Shown piece after piece: positions 48,611-57,888 of a stretch of DNA of 64,000 nt (positions are counted from its first letter, which is position 1; each line of letters opens with the position of its first letter). The notes under the pieces are model-generated. The model searched no databases, was not told the DNA's origin, and worked only from the letters and a program-made list of their open reading frames with translations. The stretch lies in the NCBI GenBank assembly GCA_000430305.1, contig ASZZ01000001.1, forward strand, positions 124,001 through 188,000. Direction: 5' to 3'. The translations under genes were made by a program, and so were the position numbers. This stretch comes from Streptococcus mitis 17/34 (GTDB lineage Bacteria > Bacillota > Bacilli > Lactobacillales > Streptococcaceae).

Positions 48611-48738
48611 TCTTCAGGGCAGGGTGAAATTCCCGACCGGCGGTAAATTTGACTAGCTATTTTAGCCAAATAAGTCCGCGAGCGCAAGCTGATGTGGTGA
48701 GATTCCACAACCGACAGTATAGTCTGGATGGGAGAAGA
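48611..48738 (+). ncRNA. FMN riboswitch (RFN element)
   Basis: Begins TCTTCAGGGCAGGGTGAAAT, contains CCCGACCGGCGGTAAA and CCGCGAGC, GTGAGATTCC, CCGACAGT and ends TCTGGATGGGAGAAGA, the conserved RFN core in order. It precedes the riboflavin transporter ribU by about 160 bases, so FMN should lower RibU synthesis. Confidence 0.96.
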
Positions 48739-48897
48739 CGAAAGAATGGCTTTGTCTGTTCTGATAGATTTATAGCCAGATTGTAACCGCTTGCTTTAAT
48801 AGAGTGAGAGGGAACTTTTGGGATATAAAAAGTGAGAATAGATAGAGGAATCCTTTCCAACTTCTTCTGATTTTATAGAAAATTGGAGGAACCTGTT

Positions 48898-49461
48898 ATG
48901 ACAAACACACGTCGACTTTCGACCATTGCAATTCTATCAGCCATCTCATTTGTGCTGATGTACTTTGACTTTCCGCTCTTGCCAGCGGCATCCTTCCTCA
49001 AGATCGAATTTAGTATCTTGCCAGTCCTTGTGGGTTTGGTGGTCATGGATTTGCCTGCTGCTTTAGGAGTTCTCTTGCTTCGCTCACTCTTGAAACTGCT
49101 TCTTAACAGTCAGGGAGTGAATACTTACATTGGTTTGCCGATGAATATCGTGGCTTTGGGAGTTTTTGTCATCGTATTTGCTTTGATTTGGAAAAAGGAA
49201 CGGACAACCCTTCGTTTCCTACTAGGCTCTCTAGCTGGAACTATTGGTTTGACCGTAGCTATGTTGGTTCTCAACTATGTTTACGCTGTTCCTTTGTACG
49301 CTAAGTTTGCTAACTTTGATATTGGAAAAATTTTGGGACTGTCCAACTACCTAATGACTATGGTATTGCCTTTTAACTTGATTGAGGGTGTCATCTTTTC
49401 CGTTTCATTCTGGTTGTTGTACGTTCTCTTGAAACCAACCTTAAAACATTATGAGAGATAA
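48898..49461 (+). CDS. ribU: Riboflavin ECF transporter S component RibU
   Basis: 187 aa, six helices; N-terminal TRRLSTIAILSAISFVLMYF and SFLKIEFSILPVLVG motifs of RibU. Start ATG at 48898 with TTGGAGGA upstream. Uses a shared ECF energising module; control by the preceding FMN riboswitch. It overlaps the next gene by 11 bases. Confidence 0.94.
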   Translation: MTNTRRLSTIAILSAISFVLMYFDFPLLPAASFLKIEFSILPVLVGLVVMDLPAALGVLLLRSLLKLLLNSQGVNTYIGLPMNIVALGVFVIVFALIWKKERTTLRFLLGSLAGTIGLTVAMLVLNYVYAVPLYAKFANFDIGKILGLSNYLMTMVLPFNLIEGVIFSVSFWLLYVLLKPTLKHYER

Positions 49462-50101
49462 ACAAACATTTTTAATGAAGGGCAGTTTTGCCCTTTTACT
49501 TTTCGTTATTCTTGGCTATATTGTCAAATTTTACCCTGAAACGCTGGTCGGTTTTGACCAACCGATTCAGACTGCTGTTCGAGGAGACTTACCAGATTAT
49601 TTGACTATTCTTTTTAGGGCCATCACACGCTTGATTGATATTCCGGTGATTATCACTTGGGTGGTCATTACAGCCTTTATCTTTTATCGTAAGCGATGGA
49701 AGATTGAAAGCCTACTTATGCTGGGGAATTTGGCTTTGGCTGGTCTTTTAATCGTGACCTTTAAAAATATCTACCAGCGTCCACGGCCAGCTATCTTACA
49801 TCTGGTGGAGGAGAAGGGATTTTCCTTTCCAAGTGGGCATTCTCTAGCAGTGACGCTGATGGTAGGAACTTTGATTGTGATTCTCAGTCAACGGATTAAA
49901 AATCCAGTTTGGAGAAAAATCGTGCAAATCGCCCTTGGCCTCTACCTAGTTAGTGTGCTGGTATCAAGAGTCTATCTGGGGGTTCACTATCCATCAGACG
50001 TTCTTGCCAGTCTCTGTGTCGGCTTGGGAGTCTTGTTTATCGAGTTTCCCTTCTATGATAAGCTCCGCTTCCAATGGCGATTTAAAGGCAAACAGAAGTG
50101 A
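49451..50101 (+). CDS. PAP2 family phosphatase
   Basis: 216 aa membrane protein with complete motifs KNIYQRPRPA, FPSGHSLA and SRVYLGVHYPSDV. Likely a lipid pyrophosphate phosphatase (undecaprenyl or phosphatidylglycerol phosphate). Translationally coupled to ribU and thus probably under FMN control by read-through. Confidence 0.9.
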   Translation: MRDKQTFLMKGSFALLLFVILGYIVKFYPETLVGFDQPIQTAVRGDLPDYLTILFRAITRLIDIPVIITWVVITAFIFYRKRWKIESLLMLGNLALAGLLIVTFKNIYQRPRPAILHLVEEKGFSFPSGHSLAVTLMVGTLIVILSQRIKNPVWRKIVQIALGLYLVSVLVSRVYLGVHYPSDVLASLCVGLGVLFIEFPFYDKLRFQWRFKGKQK

Positions 50102-50128
50102 GTATCAAATTCCCTTGAGGAGAAAGAA

Positions 50129-50532
50129 ATGAAAGTCAACATAAAAGATCTTCATCCAACTCAACTATACTTATCAGAAAAGAAACTAGAAGGCATCCAG
50201 ACACTTTATCAGTCGACAAAAATGATCAATGTTGACCCAATCAGTATTCTTGCCTTTGGAGATTACTTATTGATTACAGATGGGCATCACAGGCTTATCA
50301 GGCTTTATTGGCAGGTCGAGATACGATTTCTGCTGAGTGGGATAGAGATGGTGGTGATGAACTATATCATCTCTATGCGCAAGTCTGCGAAGAAAGAAAA
50401 ATTTACTCTGTTCTGGATTTAAAAAATCATATCTTACCTCAAGATGAGTATAAAGCAAAATGGTATAACTGGTGTGATGGTTTTAATCAAGCAGCAACTC
50501 TCTTGTTGAAAAGGCAAGCAGAAGTGAGATAG
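50129..50532 (+). CDS. ParB-like nuclease domain protein, frame broken by 1-base deletion
   Basis: About 134 aa after adding one G at 50292-50293. The corrected reading LLITDGHHRAYQALLAGRD carries the DGHHR motif of the ParB/sulfiredoxin fold (N-terminal ParB-type domain), preceded by MKVNIKDLHPTQLYLSEKK. No DNA-binding HTH part, so not a partition protein. Function unknown. Confidence 0.75.
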
Positions 50533-50535
50533 GTC

Positions 50536-50564
50536 TTGCAAGAATGGTAAAAATCTGATAAACT
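50536..50564 (+). promoter_or_regulatory. pheS T-box promoter
   Basis: TTGCAA (50536-50541), 17-bp spacer, extended TGA-TAAACT ending 50564. Confidence 0.65.
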
Positions 50565-50570
50565 AAGTAG

Positions 50571-50775
50571 TAATTGAATAGGAATCTGCAAGACTAGTAA
50601 CTCAAGGGAAGTATATCAGGGAGGAGAGCCGTGACTGCAAGCTCTCTATATGAAAGCTGGGTGAATTCACTTGTGCATGGATTTAGAAATGAAGGTCTGA
50701 CTTGTCAGATGAAAACGGATGGTACCGCGTGTCAACGCTCCGAGTGGAGTTTTTGGCATGTGGTTTTCTTTTTAT
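50571..50775 (+). ncRNA. T-box riboswitch (phenylalanine type)
   Basis: The T-box sequence GGATGGTACCGCG (50717-50729) lies before a terminator whose stem pairs CCGCGTG with CATGTGG and CTCC with GGAG, ending TTTTCTTTTT. A stem I region contains GGTGAATTCACTTG, where TTC would be the Phe specifier. Uncharged tRNA-Phe is expected to turn on pheS-pheT. Confidence 0.9.
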
Positions 50776-50799
50776 CTACGAGAGACTGATGGAGGAATT

Positions 50800-51846
50800 A
50801 TGTCAACTATTGAAGAACAATTAAAAGCGCTTCGTGAAGAAACGCTGGCTAGCTTGAAGCAGATTTCTGCTGAAAATGAAAAAGAAATGCAAGATTTGCG
50901 TGTCTCTGTCCTTGGTAAAAAGGGGTCGCTCACTGAAATCCTCAAAGGGATGAAAGATGTTTCTGCTGAGATGCGTCCAATTATCGGGAAACATGTCAAT
51001 GAAGCTCGTGATGTATTGACAGCAGCCTTTGAAGAAACAGCTAAGCTCTTGGAAGAAAAGAAAGTCGCTGCACAATTAGCTAGCGAGAGTATCGATGTGA
51101 CGCTTCCAGGTCGTCCTGTTGCAACTGGTCACCGTCACGTTTTGACACAAACCAGTGAAGAAATCGAAGATATCTTCATCGGTATGGGTTACCAAGTCGT
51201 GGATGGTTTTGAAGTAGAGCAAGACTACTATAACTTTGAACGTATGAACCTTCCCAAAGACCACCCGGCCCGTGATATGCAGGACACATTCTATATCACA
51301 GAAGAAATCTTACTCCGTACTCACACGTCTCCAGTTCAGGCGCGTGCTATGGATGCCCATGATTTCTCTAAAGGTCCTTTGAAAATGATCTCGCCAGGGC
51401 GTGTGTTCCGTCGTGATACGGACGATGCGACTCACAGTCACCAGTTCCACCAAATTGAAGGCTTGGTTGTTGGGAAGAACATTTCTATGGCAGACCTTCA
51501 AGGAACCCTTCAGTTGATTGTGCAAAAAATGTTTGGTGAAGAGCGTCAGATTCGTCTGCGTCCCTCTTATTTCCCATTCACAGAGCCATCTGTTGAGGTG
51601 GATGTTTCTTGCTTCAAGTGTGGTGGAGAAGGCTGTAACGTATGTAAGAAAACTGGTTGGATCGAAATCATGGGAGCCGGTATGGTCCACCCACGTGTCC
51701 TTGAAATGAGTGGTATAGATGCAACTGTTTACTCTGGTTTTGCCTTTGGTCTTGGACAAGAGCGTGTAGCTATGCTCCGTCACGGAATCAACGATATCCG
51801 TGGATTCTACCAAGGAGATGTCCGCTTCTCAGAACAGTTTAAATAA
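50800..51846 (+). CDS. pheS: Phenylalanine--tRNA ligase alpha subunit
   Basis: 348 aa catalytic subunit, class II synthetase. N-terminal coiled coil, then [26 protein letters not shown] (motif 2 region: [20 protein letters not shown]) and motif 3 [14 protein letters not shown]. Start ATG 50800 with GGAGG; an in-frame start at 50719 lies inside the T-box and is rejected. Confidence 0.97.
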   Translation: MSTIEEQLKALREETLASLKQISAENEKEMQDLRVSVLGKKGSLTEILKGMKDVSAEMRPIIGKHVNEARDVLTAAFEETAKLLEEKKVAAQLASESIDVTLPGRPVATGHRHVLTQTSEEIEDIFIGMGYQVVDGFEVEQDYYNFERMNLPKDHPARDMQDTFYITEEILLRTHTSPVQARAMDAHDFSKGPLKMISPGRVFRRDTDDATHSHQFHQIEGLVVGKNISMADLQGTLQLIVQKMFGEERQIRLRPSYFPFTEPSVEVDVSCFKCGGEGCNVCKKTGWIEIMGAGMVHPRVLEMSGIDATVYSGFAFGLGQERVAMLRHGINDIRGFYQGDVRFSEQFK

Positions 51847-51975
51847 GATTGAAACCTGAAACATAGTCCTATACAGTTCTAGTCATTTTCTCTAGATGAG
51901 AATGGCAAGGACTGACTCGAAGAAAAAGAAAGGAATTGAAAAGGTCACACTTGGTGGAACCTTACAATCAGAATT

Positions 51976-54380
51976 ATGCTTGTATCTTATAAATGGTTAA
52001 AAGAATTGGTGGACATTGATGTGCCATCACAAGAGTTGGCTGAAAAAATGTCAACTACAGGGATCGAGGTAGAAGGTGTGGAATCACCAGCTGCTGGTCT
52101 CTCAAAATTGTCGTCGGTGAGGTCGTGTCTTGCGAAGATGTGCCAGAAACTCACCTCCATGTTTGTCAGGTTAACGTTGGCGAAGAAGAAGCCCGTCAAA
52201 TCGTTTGTGGTGCACCGAATGTGCGTGCTGGGATCAAGGTCATGGTGGCACTTCCAGGAGCTCGCATCGCTGACAACTACAAAATCAAAAAAGGGAAAAT
52301 CCGTGGCTTAGAGTCACTTGGAATGATCTGTTCACTTGGAGAATTAGGTATTTCTGACTCAGTTGTCCCGAAAGAATTCGCAGATGGGATCCAAATCTTG
52401 CCAGAAGATGCAGTTCCTGGAGATGAAGTCTTCTCATACCTAGATTTGGATGATGAAATCATCGAACTTTCCATTACACCAAACCGTGCAGACGCTCTTT
52501 CTATGCGTGGGGTGGCTCATGAAGTGGCAGCCATCTATGACAAGACAGTCAACTTTAAAGAATTTACTCTTTCAGAAACGGACCAAGCTGCAGCAGATGC
52601 CCTTTCTGTCAGCATTGACACAGACAAGGCGCCTTACTATGCCGCTCGTATCTTGGACAATGTGACTATCTCACCAAGTCCACAATGGTTGCAAAACCTT
52701 CTCATGAACGAAGGAATCCGTCCAATCAATAACGTTGTAGACGTGACAAACTACATTCTGCTCTACTTTGGTCAACCAATGCATGCCTTTGACTTGGATA
52801 CCTTTGAAGGGACTGACATCCGTGTACGTGAAGCGCGTGCTGGTGAAAAATTAGTGACTTTAGATGGTGAAGAACGTGACTTGGACGTGAATGACCTAGT
52901 CATTACTGTCGCTGACAAGCCAGTTGCTCTTGCAGGTGTTATGGGTGGTCAAGCAACAGAAATCTCTGAGAAATCTAGTCATGTCGTCCTTGAAGCTGCT
53001 GTTTTCAATGGCAAATCTATCCGTAAGACTAGCGGTCGCCTTAACCTTCGTTCTGAGTCATCTTCTCGCTTTGAAAAAGGGATCAATGTGGCAACTGTTA
53101 ACGAAGCCCTTGATGCGGCGGCTAGCATGATTGCAGAACTTGCTGGTGCTACTGTACGTAAGGGCATCGTTTCAGCAGGTGAGCTTGACCCTGCAGATGT
53201 AGAAGTATCTTCAACCCTTGCAGACGTCAACCGTGTCCTTGGAACTGATCTTACTTATGCCGATGTAGAAGACGTCTTCCGTCGTCTTGGCTTTGGTCTT
53301 TCTGGAAATGCAGATAGTTTTACAGTTAGCGTCCCACGTCGTCGCTGGGATATCACTATCGAAGCAGACCTCTTTGAAGAAATCGCTCGTATCTATGGAT
53401 ATGACCGCTTGCCAACCAGTCTTCCAAAAGACGATGGAACAGCTGGTGAATTGACTGCGACACAAAAACTTCGCCGTCAAGTTCGTACGATTGCTGAGGG
53501 AGCAGGTTTGACAGAAATCATTACCTACGCTCTGACAACGCCTGAAAAAGCAGTTGAGTTCACAGCTCAACCAAGTAACCTTACAGAACTCATGTGGCCA
53601 ATGATCGTGGATCGTTCAGTTCTCCGTCAAAATATGATTTCAGGTATCCTTGATACGGTGGCTTATAATGTGGCTCGTAAGAATAAAAACTTGGCCCTTT
53701 ACGAGATTGGAAAAGTCTTTGAACAAACAGGTAATCCAAAAGAAGAACTTCCAAATGAAATCAACAGCTTTGCTTTTGCCTTGACAGGATTGGTTGCGGA
53801 AAAAGACTTCCAAACAGCAGCAGTTCCAGTTGATTTCTTCTATGCTAAGGGAATCCTTGAAGCCCTATTTACTCGCTTGGGACTAGAAGTTACCTATACA
53901 GCTACAGCTGAGATTGCTAGCCTTCACCCAGGACGTACAGCCATGATTTCACTCGGTGACCAAGTTCTTGGTTTCCTTGGACAAGTGCATCCAGTCACTG
54001 CTAAGGCTTACGATATTCCAGAAACGTATGTAGCGGAACTTAACCTTTCAGCCATCGAAGCTGCCCTTCAGCCAGCGGCTCCATTTGTGGAAATTACTAA
54101 ATTCCCAGCAGTCAGCCGTGACGTTGCCCTTCTTCTCAAAGCAGAAGTGACTCACCAAGAAGTTGTGGATGCTATCCAAGCTGCAGGTGTGAAACGTTTG
54201 ACAGATATCAAACTCTTTGACGTCTTCTCAGGTGAGAAATTGGGGCTTGGTATGAAGTCAATGGCTTATAGCTTGACCTTCCAAAATCCAGAAGATAGCT
54301 TAACGGACGAAGAAGTCGCACGCTACATGGAAAAAATCCAAACATCACTTGAAGAAAAAGTGAATGCAGAAGTGCGTTAA
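51976..54380 (+). CDS. pheT: Phenylalanine--tRNA ligase beta subunit, frame broken by 1-base deletion
   Basis: Starts [21 protein letters not shown] missing A in the run 52104-52107 breaks the frame after GLSK; the corrected reading [20 protein letters not shown] continues through the tRNA-binding (EMAP-like) domain, B3/B4 editing domain and the C-terminal FDX-ACB anticodon domain to 54380. Corrected length 801 aa, as in pneumococcus. Essential, so a sequencing error is likely. 129 bases separate it from pheS, with no gene in between. Confidence 0.95.
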
Positions 54381-54386
54381 CTCATC

Positions 54387-54413
54387 AATCCATCCTCCGG
54401 GGTGGATTTTTCT
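54387..54413 (+). terminator. pheST terminator
   Basis: AATCCATCC (54387-54395), TCCG loop, GGGTGGATT (54400-54408), T run. Confidence 0.85.
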
Positions 54414-54558
54414 TTTCAAATAACAATTCAGGATCAAAAATAGACAGTTGAGGAACAGAGAAGATAAATCGGAGTTTACCAGTGTATAATGTACTCATAG
54501 CTCAAAGTACCCCAAGATTTTTTACTAAAATGAGGATGATAAAAATGGACAGAAATCA

Positions 54559-54587
54559 TTGTAAAGGCTATCAAAAAGGAGTATAAT
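54559..54587 (+). promoter_or_regulatory. Promoter of NatAB-type ABC operon
   Basis: TTGTAA (54559-54564), 17-bp spacer, TATAAT (54582-54587). Confidence 0.6.
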
Positions 54588-54614
54588 GAGTGCAAGACAT
54601 TTCGGAGGTGAAAG

Positions 54615-55508
54615 ATGCTAGAAGTAAGAAATCTAGAGAAAAGTTTTGGACCCAAGCAAGTTTTGTTTGGTATTGACTTTCAAGCGCGACCAGGTCGTAT
54701 TTTGGGACTAGTCGGGAAAAATGGTGCGGGGAAAACAACGATTTTCCACAGTATTTTGAAGTTTTTAGAATATCAGGGAGAAATCAGTCTGGATGGTCAG
54801 GATATCCGTCAGGAAAACTATGCTCGGATTGGCTATCTACCTGAAGAACGCAGTCTCATGCCTAAATTGACAGTCCTTGAACAAGTTCGTTACTTGGCGA
54901 CTCTAAAAGGCATGGATGCCAAGGAGGTCAAGGAAAAACTTCCTCAATGGATGAAGAAGTTGGAAGTGAAAGGAAAGCTGACAGATAAAATTAAGAGTCT
55001 GTCAAAAGGAAATCAGCAGAAGATTCAGCTCATTATTACTCTGATTCATGAACCAGATTTGATTATCTTGGATGAGCCTTTCAGTGGTTTGGACCCAGTC
55101 AATACAGAATTGCTCAAGCAAGTCATTTTTCAGGAAAAAGAGCGCGGAGCAACCATTATTTTTTCTGACCATGTCATGACCAACGTCGAGGAACTTTGTG
55201 ACGATATTTTGATGATTCGAGATGGTCGTGTGGTCTTGCATGGACCAGTTCAGGATGTCCGCAATCAATACGGGAAAACGCGTCTCTTTGTTTCAAGTGA
55301 ACGAAGTAAGGAAGAATTGGAAAACCTTCCTCATGTCAAGCAGGTGAGCTTGACCAAACAAGGCAGTTGGAAATTGATCTTGGAGGATGAGAGTGCTGGA
55401 AGGGAACTTTTCCCAATCTTGACTCAGGGGCAATATATCGCAACCTTTGACCAACAAGCGCCAACAATCGATGAAATCTTTAAACTAGAATCAGGGGTGG
55501 AAGTATGA
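54615..55508 (+). CDS. ABC transporter ATP-binding protein (NatA-like)
   Basis: 297 aa. Walker A GKNGAGKTT, signature LSKGNQQKI, Walker B LIILDEPFSGLDP; a C-terminal extension of about 80 aa as in NatA-type ATPases. Overlaps the permease gene by four bases. Confidence 0.9.
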   Translation: MLEVRNLEKSFGPKQVLFGIDFQARPGRILGLVGKNGAGKTTIFHSILKFLEYQGEISLDGQDIRQENYARIGYLPEERSLMPKLTVLEQVRYLATLKGMDAKEVKEKLPQWMKKLEVKGKLTDKIKSLSKGNQQKIQLIITLIHEPDLIILDEPFSGLDPVNTELLKQVIFQEKERGATIIFSDHVMTNVEELCDDILMIRDGRVVLHGPVQDVRNQYGKTRLFVSSERSKEELENLPHVKQVSLTKQGSWKLILEDESAGRELFPILTQGQYIATFDQQAPTIDEIFKLESGVEV

Positions 55509-56704
55509 GAAATATGTGGGTCGTAATCAAGGAAACCTATCTTCGACATGTCAAATCGTGGAGTTTCTTCTTTATGGTGATTTCACCGTTCCTCTTTTTA
55601 GGAATCTCTGGAGGAATTGCTTATCTCCAAGGCTCTTCAATGGCTAAAAATGATAAAGTGGCAGTAGTGACAACAGTGCCATCTGTAGCAGAAGGATTGA
55701 AGAATGTAAATGGTGTTAACTTTGACTATAAAGACGAAGCAAGTGCCAAAGAAGCGATTAAAGATGAAAAATTAAAAGGCTATCTGACTATTGACCAAGA
55801 GGATAGTGTCTTGAAGGCAGTTTATCATGGCGAAACTTCGCTTGAAAATGGAATTAAATTTGCAGTTACAGGTACACTCAATGAACTGCAAAATCAGCTT
55901 AATCGTTCAACTGCCTCCTTGTCTCAAGAGCAGGAAAAACGCTTAGCGCAGACAATTCAATTCACAGAAAAGATTGATGAAGCCAAGGAAAATAAAAAGT
56001 TTATTCAAACAATGGCAGCAGGAGCCTTAGGATTCTTTCTTTATATGATTCTGATTACCTATGCAGGTGTAACGGCTCAGGAAGTTGCCAGTGAAAAAGG
56101 CACCAAAATTATGGAAGTTGTCTTTTCTAGCATAAGGGCTAGTCACTATTTCTATGCGCGGATGATGGCTCTGTTTCTGGTGATTTTAACGCATATCGGG
56201 ATTTATGTTGTAGGTGGTCTGGCAGCTATTCTGCTCTTTAAGGATTTGCCTTTCTTGGCTCAGTCTGGTATTTTGAATCACTTGGGAGATGCATTCTCAC
56301 TGAATACATTGCTCTTTATTTTGGTCAGTCTCTTTATGTATGTAGTCTTGGCAGCCTTCCTAGGATCTATGGTTTCTCGTCCTGAGGACTCAGGAAAAGC
56401 CTTGTCGCCTTTGATGATTTTGATTATGGGTGGTTTTTTTGGAGTGACAGCTCTAGGTGCAGCTGGTGACAATCTCATCTTGAAGATTGGTTCTTATATT
56501 CCCTTTATTTCGACCTTCTTCATGCCATTTAGAACCATTAATGGCTATGCAGGGGGAGTAGAAGCATGGATTTCACTTGCTATTACAGTGATTTTTGCGG
56601 TGGTAGCAACAGGATTTATCGGACGCATGTATGCTAGCCTAGTCCTTCAAACGGATGATTTAGGAATTTGGAAAACTTTTAAACGTGCCTTAGTTTATAA
56701 ATAG
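55505..56704 (+). CDS. ABC transporter permease (NatB-like)
   Basis: 399 aa. One N-terminal helix (about 20-43), a large extracellular loop (about 45-170), then five to six helices; the ABC-2 type motif AQEVASEKGTKIMEVVFSS is present. Similar to sodium or multidrug exporters NatAB; substrate unknown. Confidence 0.9.
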   Translation: MRNMWVVIKETYLRHVKSWSFFFMVISPFLFLGISGGIAYLQGSSMAKNDKVAVVTTVPSVAEGLKNVNGVNFDYKDEASAKEAIKDEKLKGYLTIDQEDSVLKAVYHGETSLENGIKFAVTGTLNELQNQLNRSTASLSQEQEKRLAQTIQFTEKIDEAKENKKFIQTMAAGALGFFLYMILITYAGVTAQEVASEKGTKIMEVVFSSIRASHYFYARMMALFLVILTHIGIYVVGGLAAILLFKDLPFLAQSGILNHLGDAFSLNTLLFILVSLFMYVVLAAFLGSMVSRPEDSGKALSPLMILIMGGFFGVTALGAAGDNLILKIGSYIPFISTFFMPFRTINGYAGGVEAWISLAITVIFAVVATGFIGRMYASLVLQTDDLGIWKTFKRALVYK

Positions 56705-56709
56705 GAGAG

Positions 56710-56731
56710 CCTCGCGAAAGCGAGGTTTTTT
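56710..56731 (+). terminator. NatAB-type operon terminator
   Basis: CCTCGC (56710-56715), GAAA tetraloop, GCGAGG (56720-56725), TTTTTT. Confidence 0.9.
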
Positions 56732-56775
56732 AGAGATAAAAAGAGTGGAATTCAGAAAAATATTTTTCATATCTA

Positions 56776-56805
56776 TTGACTTTTGGGGGTGAAATTTGGT
56801 ATTAT
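56776..56805 (+). promoter_or_regulatory. rplM-rpsI promoter
   Basis: TTGACT (56776-56781), 18-bp spacer, extended TGG-TATTAT ending 56805. Confidence 0.65.
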
Positions 56806-56811
56806 AGTAGG

Positions 56812-56893
56812 CGGTATTGTTTACCCCATTTGAAAGGCCCCGGAACCTTCCAAATACTTTTCGATGGGAAGGAACACCCATCACCGTAAACAA
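56812..56893 (+). ncRNA. Ribosomal protein L13 leader
   Basis: Closing stem TTGTTTAC (56817-56824) with GTAAACAA (56886-56893) encloses an inner stem CCTTCC (56846-56851) with GGAAGG (56867-56872). Position right before rplM and this form match the Firmicute L13 autoregulatory leader. Confidence 0.8.
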
Positions 56894-56919
56894 AAATCGA
56901 ACTATATATAGGAGAAATC

Positions 56920-57366
56920 ATGAACAAAACAACATTTATGGCTAAACCAGGCCAAGTTGAACGTAAATGGTACGTAGTTGACGCAACTGATGTACCACTT
57001 GGACGTCTTTCTGCAGTAGTTGCTAGCGTACTTCGCGGAAAAAACAAACCAACATTTACACCACACACTGATACAGGTGACTTTGTGATTGTTATCAATG
57101 CTGAAAAAGTTAAATTGACTGGTAAAAAAGCAACTGATAAAATCTACTACACTCACTCAAACCACCCAGGTGGATTGAAACAAATCTCTGCAGGTGAACT
57201 TCGTTCTAAAAATGCAGTACGTTTGATCGAGAAATCAGTTAAAGGTATGCTTCCACACAATACACTTGGCCGCGCTCAAGGTATGAAGTTGAAAGTATTT
57301 GTTGGAGCTGAGCACACTCACGCTGCACAACAACCAGAAGTTCTTGACATTTCAGGACTTATCTAA
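56920..57366 (+). CDS. rplM: 50S ribosomal protein L13
   Basis: 148 aa; starts [20 protein letters not shown] and contains [18 protein letters not shown], the L13 signature. ATAGGAGA ribosome binding site. Cotranscribed with rpsI. Confidence 0.98.
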   Translation: MNKTTFMAKPGQVERKWYVVDATDVPLGRLSAVVASVLRGKNKPTFTPHTDTGDFVIVINAEKVKLTGKKATDKIYYTHSNHPGGLKQISAGELRSKNAVRLIEKSVKGMLPHNTLGRAQGMKLKVFVGAEHTHAAQQPEVLDISGLI

Positions 57367-57384
57367 GGAAAGGAACAATAAAGT

Positions 57385-57777
57385 ATGTCACAAGCACAAT
57401 ATGCAGGTACTGGACGTCGTAAAAACGCTGTTGCACGCGTTCGCCTTGTTCCAGGAACTGGTAAAATCACTGTTAACAAAAAAGATGTTGAAGAGTACAT
57501 CCCACACGCTGACCTTCGTCTTGTCATCAACCAACCATTTGCAGTTACTTCAACTGTAGGTTCATACGACGTTTTCGTTAACGTTGTAGGTGGTGGATAC
57601 GCTGGTCAATCAGGAGCTATCCGTCACGGTATCGCTCGTGCCCTTCTTCAAGTAGACCCAGACTTCCGCGATTCATTGAAACGCGCAGGACTTCTTACAC
57701 GTGACTCACGTAAAGTTGAACGTAAGAAACCAGGTCTTAAGAAAGCTCGTAAAGCATCACAATTCTCAAAACGTTAA
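57385..57777 (+). CDS. rpsI: 30S ribosomal protein S9
   Basis: 130 aa; [17 protein letters not shown] at the N-terminus and the basic C-terminal tail ending [11 protein letters not shown] that reaches the P-site tRNA. Its 3' end is the insertion site of the mobile element that follows; the coding sequence is complete, so integration keeps S9 intact. Confidence 0.98.
   Translation: MSQAQYAGTGRRKNAVARVRLVPGTGKITVNKKDVEEYIPHADLRLVINQPFAVTSTVGSYDVFVNVVGGGYAGQSGAIRHGIARALLQVDPDFRDSLKRAGLLTRDSRKVERKKPGLKKARKASQFSKR
57759..57777 (+). mobile_element. Presumed left attachment site in rpsI 3' end
   Basis: The last bases of rpsI (AATTCTCAAAACGTTAA part) are the likely core. Streptococcal integrative elements are known to target the rpsI 3' end. 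The matching right copy would lie beyond the window, so the exact core cannot be defined here. Confidence 0.5.
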
Positions 57778-57802
57778 TCAAAACGATTATATCAACGTTT
57801 CA

Positions 57803-57837
57803 AAGCACTCAAAAGTTTACCTTATGGGTGCTTTTTT
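57803..57837 (+). terminator. Terminator after rpsI
   Basis: AAGCACTC (57803-57810) pairs with GGGTGCTT (57826-57833, one G-U), then T6. It lies on the element side of the presumed attachment core. Confidence 0.7.
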
Positions 57838-57888
57838 CGTATTTTTTTGAAAAGTTTTACCTCAAAGTTTACCTTATTTTTACCTTAT
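57815..57888 (+). repeat. Direct repeats, possible integrase arm-binding sites
   Basis: GTTTACCTTAT at 57815-57825 and 57867-57877, GTTTTACCTC at 57854-57863 and TTTTTACCTTAT at 57877-57888. They lie between the attachment core and the integrase stop, where tyrosine integrases bind arm-type repeats. Confidence 0.6.

Noticed and set aside
50719-50799. N-terminal extension of PheS
   Set aside because: Coincides with the T-box antiterminator/terminator; PheS starts at 50800 with GGAGG.
51847-51975. Possible small gene between pheS and pheT
   Set aside because: 129 bases with only a short hairpin near 51886-51908 and no supported reading frame.
54545-54586. 13-codon frame before the NatA-like gene
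   Set aside because: Overlaps a promoter and has no ribosome binding site.
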